Positions 5,580 to 13,969 are shown, counted from the first letter of the stretch. The stretch: 39,494 bases of DNA from Nioella sp964229645 (GCF_964229645.1 NZ_CAXREX010000172.1:1-39494); one strand, 5' to 3'. A program made the numbers and translations. The notes: generated by a model not told the origin, from the letters alone.

Positions 5580-7681
5580 CCCACCTCGCCCCCGCAAAGC
5601 TCTGGTGGACGGCTAACGATCTGGCCGATGCCATGCTGCCCGATGTGCCCACCACTCAGCAGAGCGTCGAGCGCTGGATCAAGCGCGTGAACCTGCGCGC
5701 CAATGCCGGTGTTGCGCGGCGGCGCACCGGTCGCGGGGGTGGGTGGGAGTATCATTGGAGTGCCCTGCCGCTGGCCGCGCGCAAGGCGCTGTTGGCCGAG
5801 GTTGCGACGCCGGTCGGTGCCGGCGCGGTCAGCCGGGGGCAGGCATGGGAGTGGTTCGAGGGACTGCCCGAGGCGGTGCAGGCAAAGGCCCGCCAACGGC
5901 TCGGCTGCGTACAGTCGGTCGAAGCGCTGGAGTTCCAGCTCGGCCGCGATCTCGCCGTGCGCGAAGTGGCCAAGCTCAAGGGCGTGAGCCCGCGCACGTT
6001 GTGGAACTGGCTGGGCCTCGTCGAGGGCGTGAGGCCCGATGACCGGCTGCCGCACCTCGCGCCGAAGCATCGCGCGGCGCCGCGCAAGGTGATCCGCGCC
6101 GAGTTCGACGAAGACTTCTATGACTGGCTCGTCTCGGATTACCTGCGCCTTGAGCGCCCCTCCTTCTCGTCGTGCTACCGCCGCGCCGAGCGGGCGGCAA
6201 AGGCGCAGGGCTGGGCCACGGCGCCTGAGCGCACCATGCGCCGGTATCTCGACGCGCGGGTCAGCCAGCCCAGCCAGGTGCTGGCCCGGATGGGGATCGA
6301 TGCCCTGAAGCGGATGTACCCGCCCCAGCGCCGCGACAAGACCGCGCTCCATGCGCTGGAAGTCGTCAATGCCGACTATCACCGCTTCGATGTCTTCGTG
6401 GCCTGGCCCGGCAGCGACACGCCGGTGCGGCCCCAGATGGTGGCCTATCAGGACGTCTATTCCGGGCGGGTTCTGTCCTGGCGCCTCGCGCTCACCGCGA
6501 ATGCCGACGATGTGCTGCTGGCCGCCGGCGACATGATCGAAGACTGGGGCATCCCCGAACACGTCCTCCTCGACAACGGCCGCGAGTTCGCCGCGAAGGC
6601 GGTGACCGGTCGGGCCGAGACGCGAAACCGGTTCAAGGCGCTGGAGGCCGATATCCCAGGTCTCTTCACCGCGCTCGGCTGCGAGATCCATTGGGCCACG
6701 CCCTATGCCGGTCAGTCGAAGCCGATCGAGCGCGCCTTCCGCGATATGTGCGACGCCATCGCCAAGGATCCGCGCTTTGCCGGCGCCTGGACGGGCAACA
6801 AGCCCGAGGCCAAGCCCGAGAACTATGCCAGCAAGGCCGTGCCCTTCGACACCTTCCTCAAGGTCGTCGCCGAGGGGATCGAAGAACACAACATGCGGCA
6901 GGGCCGCCGGTCCGAGGTCGCGTGGGGACGCAGCTTTGCCGAGGTCTTCGCCGAGAGCTACGAGAAAGCGCCGATCCGCAAGGCCACCGAGGCGCAGCGG
7001 CGGCTCTGGCTGATGGGCGCGAAGGGCCTGACGGTCAACCGGGTCAACGCCAAGATCACCTTCCTTGGCAACGAGTATTGGGCGACGTGGCTGCACGAGC
7101 ATGCGGGCAAGCGTATGGTGGTGCGGTTTGATCCGGCCGACCTGCATGCAGGCGTCCACGTCTACAGTTTCGACAACCGCTATCTTGGCGCGGCCGACTG
7201 CCTGATGAAGGGCGGGTTCCTGTCGCTTGAAGCCGCGCGCGAGCACAACCGCGCCCGCAAGGACTGGATGCGCGCCGAAAAAGAGGCGCTTCGGAAGTAC
7301 CGCACGCTCACGACGCTGGAACTGGGGCGGGCGCTCGACGAGACCGCGCCCGGCGATCCGATGCCGGCGCCCGAGGCGAAGGTCGTCAAGCTGGTCCAGC
7401 CCACCGCGCCGCGCAATCCGGCGCCCGCGCCGATCACGCCCGAGGTGCAGGCCGAGCAACGGGTCATCGCCGTCGATCTCGCGGCCAAGCGCGCCCCGAA
7501 ACCCGCCGAGGAAGTGCCGCGCGAACGGTTCCGCCGCGCGCTGGAACTGGAGCGCTCAGCCGAGGCGGGCGACGCGCTCACCGACGAGCAGCGAAGGTGG
7601 CTCAGGGGCTACCAGTCGACGGCCGAGTACCGCGCCGAGCGGGCGATGTGGGCCGATTTTGGCGACGCATACTTCGGATGA
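5576..7681 (+). CDS. A: MuA-like DDE transposase
   Basis: Catalyses strand cleavage and transfer for integration and replicative transposition. It is 701 aa, against 663 in Mu A. A Mu-type winged DNA-binding domain is at about 5-75 (WWTANDLADAM, then VERWIKRVNLRA). Further end-binding helices come next (VREVAKLKGVSPRTLWNWLGL at about 125-145, and about 180-225). The RNase-H-like core contains Asp267 (VNADYH), Asp333 (LLDNGREF) and Glu385 (KPIERAFRD), nearly the same spacing as D269, D336 and E392 of Mu A. A beta-barrel domain (about 475-540) and a Pro/Ala linker plus charged C-terminal tail follow, the region that contacts MuB in Mu. The start at 5576 overlaps the ParB-like stop. Confidence 0.95.
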   Translation: MTHLAPAKLWWTANDLADAMLPDVPTTQQSVERWIKRVNLRANAGVARRRTGRGGGWEYHWSALPLAARKALLAEVATPVGAGAVSRGQAWEWFEGLPEAVQAKARQRLGCVQSVEALEFQLGRDLAVREVAKLKGVSPRTLWNWLGLVEGVRPDDRLPHLAPKHRAAPRKVIRAEFDEDFYDWLVSDYLRLERPSFSSCYRRAERAAKAQGWATAPERTMRRYLDARVSQPSQVLARMGIDALKRMYPPQRRDKTALHALEVVNADYHRFDVFVAWPGSDTPVRPQMVAYQDVYSGRVLSWRLALTANADDVLLAAGDMIEDWGIPEHVLLDNGREFAAKAVTGRAETRNRFKALEADIPGLFTALGCEIHWATPYAGQSKPIERAFRDMCDAIAKDPRFAGAWTGNKPEAKPENYASKAVPFDTFLKVVAEGIEEHNMRQGRRSEVAWGRSFAEVFAESYEKAPIRKATEAQRRLWLMGAKGLTVNRVNAKITFLGNEYWATWLHEHAGKRMVVRFDPADLHAGVHVYSFDNRYLGAADCLMKGGFLSLEAAREHNRARKDWMRAEKEALRKYRTLTTLELGRALDETAPGDPMPAPEAKVVKLVQPTAPRNPAPAPITPEVQAEQRVIAVDLAAKRAPKPAEEVPRERFRRALELERSAEAGDALTDEQRRWLRGYQSTAEYRAERAMWADFGDAYFG

Positions 7682-7689
7682 AAAAACCA

Positions 7690-7723
7690 CCGCCGGGGGG
7701 TTGGTTGCAAAACCCACCGGCGG
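7690..7723 (+). other. Long hairpin between transposase and MuB genes
   Basis: CCGCCGG (7690-7696) pairs with CCGGCGG (7717-7723), and inside it GGGTT (7698-7702) pairs with AACCC (7711-7715), leaving an eight-base loop. It fills most of the 64-bp gap, the only real gap in an otherwise overlapping early operon, and has no T run. It may mark mRNA processing, partial termination or translational control that sets the A:B ratio. Confidence 0.55.
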
Positions 7724-7745
7724 CGAGGGGTTAGGAGAAAAAACG

Positions 7746-8501
7746 ATGGCAGACGAACAACGCCTTTACAACAGTGTTGCTCCGCTTCGGAACGTCGCAG
7801 CCCTCACGGCGCTGATCGAGCGAGTGAACAACCGCGCGATCGGCTTGCCCGGCATGGCCTGTTTCTACGGCTTCTCCGGCTTCGGCAAATCGACGGCGGC
7901 GATCTATGCGGCCAACCGCTTCCAGGCGGTGCTGGTGCAATGCAAGAGCGCCTGGACGAAGAAGAACCTCTGCTCGGCGATCCTCGTGGAGCTGGGGCTC
8001 GTGCCCAAGGGCAACACCGCCGACATGGTGGACAAGATCGCCGCCGAGCTGACCCTGCGCGGCGTGCCTCTGATCATCGACGAGGCCGATCACCTGGTCG
8101 CGCGCCGCATGGTCGAGATTGTGCGGGATATCTACGAGGGCAGCCAGGCGCCGACGATCCTGATCGGTGAGGAACTGCTGCCGCAGAAGCTCAAGGAATG
8201 GGAGCGGGTTCATGGCCGGATGCTCGACTGGATCGCGGCACTGCCCGCCGATATGGGCGATCTCAATCACCTGACCGGGATCTACGCGCCGGGGATCGAC
8301 CTTGCGCCCGAACTGAAGGCGGATCTTCTGCGCCTCTCGCACGGCTCGACCCGCCGGGTCTGCGTCAACCTCGCGCAGGTGCATGAGCGCGCCCAGCTTC
8401 TGGGCGTCACCGCCATGGGGCGCGGGGATGTGGATCTGCGTCGCCTCTATACCGGCACCGCGCCGACGCCCCGCCGCTCCGAGATCGCGGGGGCTGCTTG
8501 A
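7746..8501 (+). CDS. B: MuB-like AAA+ ATPase, target-capture protein
   Basis: Delivers target DNA to the transposase and stimulates it, and gives target immunity in Mu. It is 251 aa, shorter than Mu B (312 aa), because the N-terminal helix-turn-helix extension is missing. Walker A is GFSGFGKST (42-50) and Walker B is LIIDEAD (109-115). The C-terminal region has the RLSHGSTRRVCVNL sensor-2-like helix. The ATG at 7746 is preceded by TTAGGAG. The stop overlaps the next ATG (TGATG). Confidence 0.9.
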   Translation: MADEQRLYNSVAPLRNVAALTALIERVNNRAIGLPGMACFYGFSGFGKSTAAIYAANRFQAVLVQCKSAWTKKNLCSAILVELGLVPKGNTADMVDKIAAELTLRGVPLIIDEADHLVARRMVEIVRDIYEGSQAPTILIGEELLPQKLKEWERVHGRMLDWIAALPADMGDLNHLTGIYAPGIDLAPELKADLLRLSHGSTRRVCVNLAQVHERAQLLGVTAMGRGDVDLRRLYTGTAPTPRRSEIAGAA

Positions 8502-9055
8502 TGCGCGACGAGAAGGACATCCTGCAGCAGGTCGCCTGGTCGGCCGCCGGTCGCCTCGTCGAGTTCGACCGCAAGGCGCTGGCCGAGGCCGCGCAGATCG
8601 GCGTCGATACGGCCGGCACCTGGATCCGCCGCTGGGTCCGCGCCGGTTCAGTCGAGGCACTCGGCAAGCAGGGCGGTACGACTGAACGCTACCGGGTGCA
8701 GGGCGAGACGCGCCCGGTGCCCGCCGCGCCGGCGCCGGCCAAGCAAACGCCGCAGGGCAATATGTGGCGGGCGATGCGCGCCTTCCGCGCGCCCTTCACC
8801 GCGGTCGATATCGCCGCGCATTCCTCGACCGAGGTGCTGGAAGTCAGCCTCGAGGCCGCGCGGGCCTTTTGCCAGATGCTGGTGCGCTCGGGCTATCTGC
8901 GCGTCCTGCGCACGGCCGTGCCCGGCAAGCGCGAGGCGATTTACCGGCTCATCCGCGACACAGGTCCGCGCCCGCCGCGCGAGCGCCGTGTCCGCGCGAT
9001 CTGGGACCCCAATCTCGACGCCTTCACCCATCTGCCCAACGGAGGCGCCCAGTGA
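8501..9055 (+). CDS. Winged-helix early phage protein, 184 aa
   Basis: It starts at ATG 8501, coupled to the MuB stop. Two helix-turn-helix-like segments are visible: residues 25-60 (KALAEAAQIGVDTAGTWIRR) and about 95-145 (PFTAVDIAAHSSTEVLEVS, then MLVRSGYLRVL and AIYRLIRDTGP). The second has the helix-helix-helix-wing pattern of a winged domain. Similar proteins lie after MuB in other alphaproteobacterial Mu-like phages. The function is not known; a DNA-binding role in replication or regulation is likely. Confidence 0.6.
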   Translation: MRDEKDILQQVAWSAAGRLVEFDRKALAEAAQIGVDTAGTWIRRWVRAGSVEALGKQGGTTERYRVQGETRPVPAAPAPAKQTPQGNMWRAMRAFRAPFTAVDIAAHSSTEVLEVSLEAARAFCQMLVRSGYLRVLRTAVPGKREAIYRLIRDTGPRPPRERRVRAIWDPNLDAFTHLPNGGAQ

Positions 9056-9423
9056 CCTCGCCCCTCGATATCGCCCGCACGCATTGGGGCGCCCCCCTGC
9101 CCGACTGGATCGAGGCGCTGGCCAAGGCCTGTGGCGAGACCAGCCAGAACAAGGTCGCAGCGCGTCTCGACCGCTCCGCCGCGCTGGTCTCGAATGTCCT
9201 GCGCAACCGCTACACGGGCAGCATGCAGGCCGTCGAAGAACTGGTGCGCGGGCATCTGCTCTCGGAGACCGTCAACTGCCCCTCGCTCGGCGTGCTGCCG
9301 CTGCACGAATGCCACGACTGGCGCGTGAAGGCGCGGAGCTTCCAGAACACCAACACCCTGCGCGTGCGCATGTACCGCGCCTGCCAGATGTGTCCCCGGT
9401 TCCGGGGAGGCGAGCATGGCTGA
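9052..9423 (+). CDS. Small HTH and Cys-rich early protein, 123 aa
   Basis: The GTG start at 9052 overlaps the previous stop. The N-terminal half resembles a phage-type helix-turn-helix (ETSQNKVAARLDRSAALVSNVL, about 28-50). The C-terminal half has Cys residues in NCPS, HECHDW and CQMCPRF that could bind zinc. It is probably a small DNA-binding protein. No closer identification is possible. The next gene starts inside its last codons. Confidence 0.55.
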   Translation: MTSPLDIARTHWGAPLPDWIEALAKACGETSQNKVAARLDRSAALVSNVLRNRYTGSMQAVEELVRGHLLSETVNCPSLGVLPLHECHDWRVKARSFQNTNTLRVRMYRACQMCPRFRGGEHG

Positions 9424-9619
9424 TCCCGCCCGTTGGAGCGACGACCAGATGATCCGCCTCGCCGCGCGCGGTGCGGCCAAGGTCGATCTGCTGGGCGAGC
9501 GCGGCGCCACGCTCGTCACCTGCGACGAGGTCGCCGCCATGGCGGCCGTCATTCTTCTGGGCCGCATCGTGCCGCCCGGTGCCCTCACCGCCCCCAAGAA
9601 AGGAGCCTCCGATGTCTGA
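9416..9619 (+). CDS. Small early protein of unknown function, 67 aa
   Basis: ATG at 9416, overlapping the previous gene by eight bases, with CGGGGAGGCG immediately upstream as ribosome site. The sequence is mainly helical (WSDDQMIRLAARGAAKVDLLGERG, then CDEVAAMAAVILLGRIV). It has no recognised family. The tight coupling on both sides supports that it is expressed. Confidence 0.5.
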   Translation: MADPARWSDDQMIRLAARGAAKVDLLGERGATLVTCDEVAAMAAVILLGRIVPPGALTAPKKGASDV

Positions 9620-10262
9620 GCATCGCCCCCTTCCCATTCCCGATGGCCGCGTCTCGGTCGCGGGCAAGGATTACATGCCCGACGCCAAGGGCAAGCTGGT
9701 CCCCGTCGAGCTGATCGACGCCGCAGCCCTTCTCGAAGACGAGACGGTGCGCAAGATCGCGGGCTACGGCGTGGCGCTGTCGGAACAGGTCGCCCGCTTC
9801 AAGGGCAACACCTTCGCCGATCTCGGCGAGTTCGAGGCCGTGCTCGCGCAGGAATACGGCGCGTCCAAGGGCGGGGCGAAGGGCAACAAGACCTTCCTGT
9901 CCTTCGACGGGCTCTGGAAGATCAGTGTGCAGGTCGCCGATCATATCGACTTCGGCCCGCAGCTGCAGATCGCCAAGGAACTGGTCGACGAATGCCTGAA
10001 CGAATGGGCGGCCGAGGCCCGGGCCGAGATCCGCGCCATCGTCACGCGCGCCTTCAACACCGACAAGGCCGGCCAGATCAACCGCTCGGAGATCTTCATG
10101 CTACTGCGGCTCGAGATCGAGGATGCGCGCTGGAAAGAGGCGATGCGCGCGATCCGCGACGCGATGCGGGTGGTCGGCTCGAAGACCTATGTCCGCCTCT
10201 ACCGCCGCGAGACCTCAGAGGCCCCGTGGCAGGCCGTCACCATCGACCTGGCGAAAGCCTGA
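9612..10262 (+). CDS. DUF3164-family phage protein, 216 aa
   Basis: ATG at 9612 with AGGAG about eight bases upstream. The sequence has the DUF3164 pattern: an N-terminal segment ending DYMPDAKGKLVPVELI, a helical middle (KIAGYGVALSEQVARFKGNTFADLGEFEAVLAQEYG, here split over residues about 45-85), a beta hairpin (NKTFLSFDGLWKISVQV) and a long C-terminal helical region. DUF3164 genes are regular members of the Mu-like early region next to gemA. The molecular role is unknown, though DNA or single-strand binding has been suggested by position. Confidence 0.82.
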   Translation: MSEHRPLPIPDGRVSVAGKDYMPDAKGKLVPVELIDAAALLEDETVRKIAGYGVALSEQVARFKGNTFADLGEFEAVLAQEYGASKGGAKGNKTFLSFDGLWKISVQVADHIDFGPQLQIAKELVDECLNEWAAEARAEIRAIVTRAFNTDKAGQINRSEIFMLLRLEIEDARWKEAMRAIRDAMRVVGSKTYVRLYRRETSEAPWQAVTIDLAKA

Positions 10263-10272
10263 GGGGCCGGTC

Positions 10273-10641
10273 ATGGCGGAACAGATTTCCCTGATCGAGG
10301 CCCCGGTCTACGAGGTCACCGGCGCCGAGGTGCCCCGCATCCTGCACGAGCTGGTGCGCTTCGAGATCCTCGGCGCCCCCTGCCCCGTCCGCACGAGCGC
10401 GGAGGGCGACATCCTCTTCCTCAGGCTCGGCAACCGCGACTTCGCGGTGTCGGTCCTTGATCTCGCCGCAACGGCGGCGCTCGCGATCGAGGGCCATCTC
10501 AAGGGCGAAATCCGCGCGAAGATCCTAAACCGCGAGAAGCGGGCGAAGCCGGTGGACCTCGTGGCTCCCGTTCAGGACCTTCCCGTGCTGGGCACGGTTG
10601 CCCCGGACGGGCGCGTGATCCCCATTCCTCGGAGGATCTGA
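10273..10641 (+). CDS. Conserved early phage protein of unknown function, 122 aa
   Basis: ATG at 10273, ten bases after the DUF3164 stop. The sequence looks like a small alpha/beta domain (VRFEILGAPCPVRTSAEGDILFLRLG, residues about 27-52). A basic helix (LKGEIRAKILNREKRAKP) and a short proline-rich end follow. No catalytic motif is seen. It lies between DUF3164 and gemA, and its stop overlaps the gemA start (TGATG). Confidence 0.55.
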   Translation: MAEQISLIEAPVYEVTGAEVPRILHELVRFEILGAPCPVRTSAEGDILFLRLGNRDFAVSVLDLAATAALAIEGHLKGEIRAKILNREKRAKPVDLVAPVQDLPVLGTVAPDGRVIPIPRRI

Positions 10642-11075
10642 TGGCCTCGCCCCTGATCCGCAAGGTGCATGTGGGCTGCCGGCAGCTCGGTCTCGACACC
10701 GAGACCCGGCATGCCCTGCAGCGTCAAGTGACCGGCAAGGACAGCCTGACGGCGATGAGCGAGCCCGAGTTGAAGGCGGTGTTGAAGGCGCTGGAGAACC
10801 GAGGCTTCAAGCCCGCGAAAAAGCCCGGCCACAAGGGCGCGCCCCGCGCCGATCTGCGCTTTGCGCACAAGCTCTGGACCTTGCTCGGCGAGGCCGGCGC
10901 CCTCAAGCAACCCGGCCGCGCGGGCCTCAACGCCTTCATCCGCGCGCGGTTCGGCGCGAGCTGGGGCAGCGTGCCCGCCGATATCGACATGCTGCGCGAC
11001 TGGAGCCAGATCGCCGACCTGATCGATGCGCTCAAGGCCATGTGCCGCCGCAACGGGATCGAACTCGAGCGGTGA
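10641..11075 (+). CDS. gemA: GemA-like regulatory protein (DUF1018 / gp16 family)
   Basis: 144 aa from ATG 10641, coupled to the upstream stop. It has the GemA pattern: a short helical N-terminus (IRKVHVGCRQLGLDTETRHALQRQVTG, about 6-32), an SLTAMSEPELKAVLKALENRGF segment, then a C-terminal WTLLGEAGALK and LNAFIRARFG pair of helices. In Mu, GemA modulates host gene expression and replication and lies just before the mor region. The same order holds here. Confidence 0.85.
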   Translation: MASPLIRKVHVGCRQLGLDTETRHALQRQVTGKDSLTAMSEPELKAVLKALENRGFKPAKKPGHKGAPRADLRFAHKLWTLLGEAGALKQPGRAGLNAFIRARFGASWGSVPADIDMLRDWSQIADLIDALKAMCRRNGIELER

Positions 11076-11443
11076 GCAACTGGCCTCGCCCCCCGGCTCA
11101 TGTCGAGCCCTATGTCCGCATCCTCGGCCACGAGGGTGCGGTCGCCTTCATTCTGGAGTTCGGGGGCTCCGAGGTCTACTTCCCGATGAAGCCCGCCGTC
11201 GCCGCGCGCGCGCCCGCTGCGGCCCTCATCGGGGCCGAGTCGGTCATGGCGCTCGGTATGGCCGGCGTCCCCCGCCGCGTTCCCACCGCCAAGCCCTGGC
11301 TCGCGCGGGTGTTCCGCACCGAGGGACTGCGCGTGCCCGAGATCGCGCGGAAGCTTCACGCGACGGACGTGTCGGTCAGGAAGTGGCTGAAGGACGAGGT
11401 CGGTCAGCGCTGGGGCGATGACCGGCAGATGCGGTTGTTCTAG
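11072..11443 (+). CDS. Mor/C-type transcription activator of middle/late genes
   Basis: GTG start at 11072, overlapping the gemA stop by four bases, gives 123 aa. The N-terminal half (about 10-60) is a mixed domain with YVRILGHEGAVAFILEFGG. The C-terminal half ends in a helix-turn-helix (GLRVPEIARKLHATDVSVRKWLKDE, about 88-112 in two helices). Position after gemA and the fold match the Mor/C activators of Mu. One activator rather than two is seen, so it may drive the late promoters directly, as in some Mu relatives. Its probable sites are the 25-bp repeats at 14203 and 24453. Confidence 0.78.
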   Translation: MSNWPRPPAHVEPYVRILGHEGAVAFILEFGGSEVYFPMKPAVAARAPAAALIGAESVMALGMAGVPRRVPTAKPWLARVFRTEGLRVPEIARKLHATDVSVRKWLKDEVGQRWGDDRQMRLF

Positions 11444-11509
11444 ACGAAAGACCTTTGTGCGCTAGTTCGTCGAGCGAAATGATCAGTATGCTCAGTAACA
11501 GGACGCAAA

Positions 11510-12724
11510 GTGATTTCGAGAACCTATCCGATCCCCTTTAACGAAGAAGCCCGTCTGAGATCGGTCTTCGCAGTTCCCGGTCTGACCGAAGCAAACACAG
11601 CTTTGTTCGAAGCCATATCTGAGGCCGCAAGAAAGCTCCTGAATTGCCCCATCGCCCATATCAGCGTCATTGAAGACGAGACGCAATGGTACAAGGCCGT
11701 GGTGGGGATCGAGCTGGATCGCATGCCCAAGAACAACAGTTTCTGCACGCATACCATCATGTCGGACGACCCTCTCGTTGTCCCCGATCTCAGCAAGGAC
11801 CCGCGCTTCAAGCAACATCCTATGGTCGCCGAAGGCGGACCAGGTGCGCGCTTTTACGCGGGCGTGCCGCTGGTGCTCTCATCGGGGCACCGGTTTGGTA
11901 GCCTCTGCGGGCTTGATCTCGTCCCGCACGACCCGCCGAGCGAGGCAACAATGGCGATCCTCACCGATCTGGGCCGGGCCGTGGTTACGGCTCTTGAAGC
12001 TCTGCCTCCCAAACCGGCGAAACTTGAAGATGATAGCGTTGCAAAATCCACGTTCATCACACTGATCGGCCATGAGTTGCGGGCGCCGCTGACAATCCTA
12101 CTCGGCAGCTTGCAGATCCTTGAGGCGATGCCTCAAAGCCCCAGTGCACCGAAGCTCACTCAGTCGGCGAAGAAATCCGCAGAACACTTGATGCACCTTA
12201 TTGAATCGGTCATCGCCTTCAGCGATGCCTCGACCGGAGAATTACGCTTGAACGAGCAACAGTGCCAAACCAGTGACCTGTTCGAGATGGTCAGGGATCT
12301 ACAGCTCCCCGGGGCGGATGGCACACTGAAAAGCGTTGCAGTTTCAGGAAGCGCTCTCAATGTTCCTGTGTTCGTGGACCCTGACCAGATCGAAGTCGCC
12401 CTGGATGCGCTGACCCTCAATGCGGTCAACCATGGCGGCGAGAAAATCACTGTCGGTTGCGGGACGGATGAAGACGGTAATCTTGAACTCTGGGTGGCCG
12501 ACAGCGGCAATCTGAGTGAGCATGTGGAACTGGCCAAGCTCTACGAACCCTTCGTGGTCGGCGGCAATATTGACCACCGGGATACTCGTGGGGGGCTCGG
12601 CCTCGGTCTACCGCTGACCCGCAAGCTGGTTGAGCTACATGGCGGGGATTTTGAGGTAAGAGCTGAACCAGACCAGACGACCGCGATCATTCGATTGCCC
12701 GCTTGGCGCTTGGAGAAAGCTTAA
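11510..12724 (+). CDS. GAF-domain sensor histidine kinase (cargo)
   Basis: GTG start at 11510 with a weak AGGA about eight bases upstream; 404 aa and no membrane segment. The GAF domain (about 20-165) has the characteristic RMPKNNSFCTHTI and FYAGVPL motifs. The HisKA box reads TLIGHELRAPLTILLGS with His188, followed by a dimerisation helix. The ATPase domain has an N box (ALDALTLNAVNHGG), VADSG and GGLGLGLPLTRKLVELHGG. It is a complete, probably active HisKA kinase. No receiver domain or response regulator is adjacent. Codon use is less GC-rich than in the phage genes, and the gene lies between the activator and the lysis genes, so it is acquired cargo. Confidence 0.87.
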   Translation: MISRTYPIPFNEEARLRSVFAVPGLTEANTALFEAISEAARKLLNCPIAHISVIEDETQWYKAVVGIELDRMPKNNSFCTHTIMSDDPLVVPDLSKDPRFKQHPMVAEGGPGARFYAGVPLVLSSGHRFGSLCGLDLVPHDPPSEATMAILTDLGRAVVTALEALPPKPAKLEDDSVAKSTFITLIGHELRAPLTILLGSLQILEAMPQSPSAPKLTQSAKKSAEHLMHLIESVIAFSDASTGELRLNEQQCQTSDLFEMVRDLQLPGADGTLKSVAVSGSALNVPVFVDPDQIEVALDALTLNAVNHGGEKITVGCGTDEDGNLELWVADSGNLSEHVELAKLYEPFVVGGNIDHRDTRGGLGLGLPLTRKLVELHGGDFEVRAEPDQTTAIIRLPAWRLEKA

Positions 12725-12734
12725 GGTCGTTGCT

Positions 12735-12835
12735 GTGAAAGCTCCGCGAAACGGATGTAGCAGCGTTATTAGCAACCGTTCGAGAGAGTGCCGCTGTATG
12801 TGAGCCACCGTTTCTGGCTCATGCGGGGCTTTCAC
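12735..12835. repeat. Nested inverted repeats between convergent cargo genes
   Basis: GTGAAAGCTCCGC (12735-12747) and GCGGGGCTTTCAC (12823-12835) are inverted copies with one mismatch in 13. Inside lie a perfect 7-bp hairpin, TGAGCCA (12801-12807) and TGGCTCA (12815-12821), and shorter pairs (GTTGCT/AGCAAC, AACGG/CCGTT). The 101-bp span could form one large cruciform or stem, and probably ends transcription from both convergent genes. No long T run is present. Confidence 0.5.
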
Positions 12836-12856
12836 CTCCAAATATTTATGTCCTTG

Positions 12857-13969
12857 TCAAGCAGACACTGTCTGGTTTGCAAGATGCTCCCCACTAATCG
12901 CGACGCGATTTCGGCCACTGGCTTTTGCCGAATAAAGAGCCGCGTCTGCCCTTTGAAGAACATCGATTATGTCAGTTTCGAGCGCGTCGCACCAATACGC
13001 AACGCCGATGCTGACGGTGAGCGGAATCGTTTTCTTGCCGTATCGGATCAGTTGCCGCTCAATCGCGGCGCGGTAGTCCTCAGCTCGATCATGAATACCG
13101 TCCAATGCAGTGTGTTCCAAGTAAACGGCAAACTCTTCTCCTCCGAGGCGACAAACAAAGTCTTGGCCGTCTGCGGTAGTAAAGAGAGCATCGGCAACAC
13201 GACGCAGGGCTATGTCACCTGCATCATGCCCAAGCGTGTCGTTAACCTTTTTGAAATGATCGATGTCGATGAGCATGACTGCACCGTACTGCCTTGTTTT
13301 TCCCGGATACGGCTCAAGCATTACGCGATCCATGAAGGAGCGCCGGTTAGGCAAGCCGGTGAGGCTGTCGGTCTCAGCCGTCTCCCGCCAGAACTTTTCT
13401 GTTCGGATGTAGCGCCGTTCCCGATCAATGATGAGCCCCATAACCAAGGCCCCGACGATGCAGCTCACTGTTAGGACGGGGACGACCGTTGAGAACAACT
13501 CTTGCGCGAGCGACAAAGGCAGCATCAACAGCGTTACAGAATGCAGCGAGAGTAAAGCACCCAATCCTAGCAACTGACGAATGGTAACGGGTGACTTACT
13601 TAGAATGAACCAGTGCCACGCAAAGCCAAGGCCAGCACTCAGTAGGATGCCCACAGCACCCGGAACCGCGCCCGATCCGCCAAGGTACATCCGGAACTGC
13701 CCAACCAGAAGACCTGAGACAATGGTCGCCGGTAGTCCCCCGAAAGCCGATGCAAGACCAACGATGACGGCGCGCGCATCCAGAATGATGCCATCTGCCA
13801 GGTTGATCGGATTCACCATAGCCAAAATGGCTATCACGCCAAAGACCATGCCAATGAGCATCGACTTTATTGTGCTATCACGGGTCCACCGATGGATCAC
13901 CCCATAAGAAATGCCTGCAATTCCCATGAGACCGAGACCATAGACGAAGCTGATCAGGAGCTCTTGCAA
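12857..13969 (-). CDS. Membrane diguanylate cyclase, 5TM-LYT type sensor plus GGDEF (cargo)
   Basis: Makes c-di-GMP from GTP at the membrane. It is 370 aa, and the N-terminal 180 residues form about six hydrophobic segments. The ARAVIVGLASAFGGLPATI and GGSGAVPGAVGILLSAGLG stretches are the pattern of the 5TMR-LYT sensor family. The GGDEF domain (about 197-360) starts with DSLTGLPNRRSF and has DIDHFKKVNDTLGHDAGD. The active site is RLGGEEF (276-280 for GGEEF), so catalysis is expected. The inhibitory I-site RxxD position is DGQD (267-270), lacking Arg, so product inhibition is probably lost. It is transcribed against the late genes and convergent with the GAF kinase. GC content is visibly lower than in the phage genes. 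Confidence 0.88.
   Translation of the reverse strand: MQELLISFVYGLGLMGIAGISYGVIHRWTRDSTIKSMLIGMVFGVIAILAMVNPINLADGIILDARAVIVGLASAFGGLPATIVSGLLVGQFRMYLGGSGAVPGAVGILLSAGLGFAWHWFILSKSPVTIRQLLGLGALLSLHSVTLLMLPLSLAQELFSTVVPVLTVSCIVGALVMGLIIDRERRYIRTEKFWRETAETDSLTGLPNRRSFMDRVMLEPYPGKTRQYGAVMLIDIDHFKKVNDTLGHDAGDIALRRVADALFTTADGQDFVCRLGGEEFAVYLEHTALDGIHDRAEDYRAAIERQLIRYGKKTIPLTVSIGVAYWCDALETDIIDVLQRADAALYSAKASGRNRVAISGEHLANQTVSA

Noticed and set aside
5558..7459. 633-codon open frame on the minus strand
   Set aside because: Antisense to the MuA-like transposase with intact DDE residues.
12788..13474. 228-codon plus-strand frame
   Set aside because: Antisense to the diguanylate cyclase GGDEF domain, no ribosome site or family pattern.
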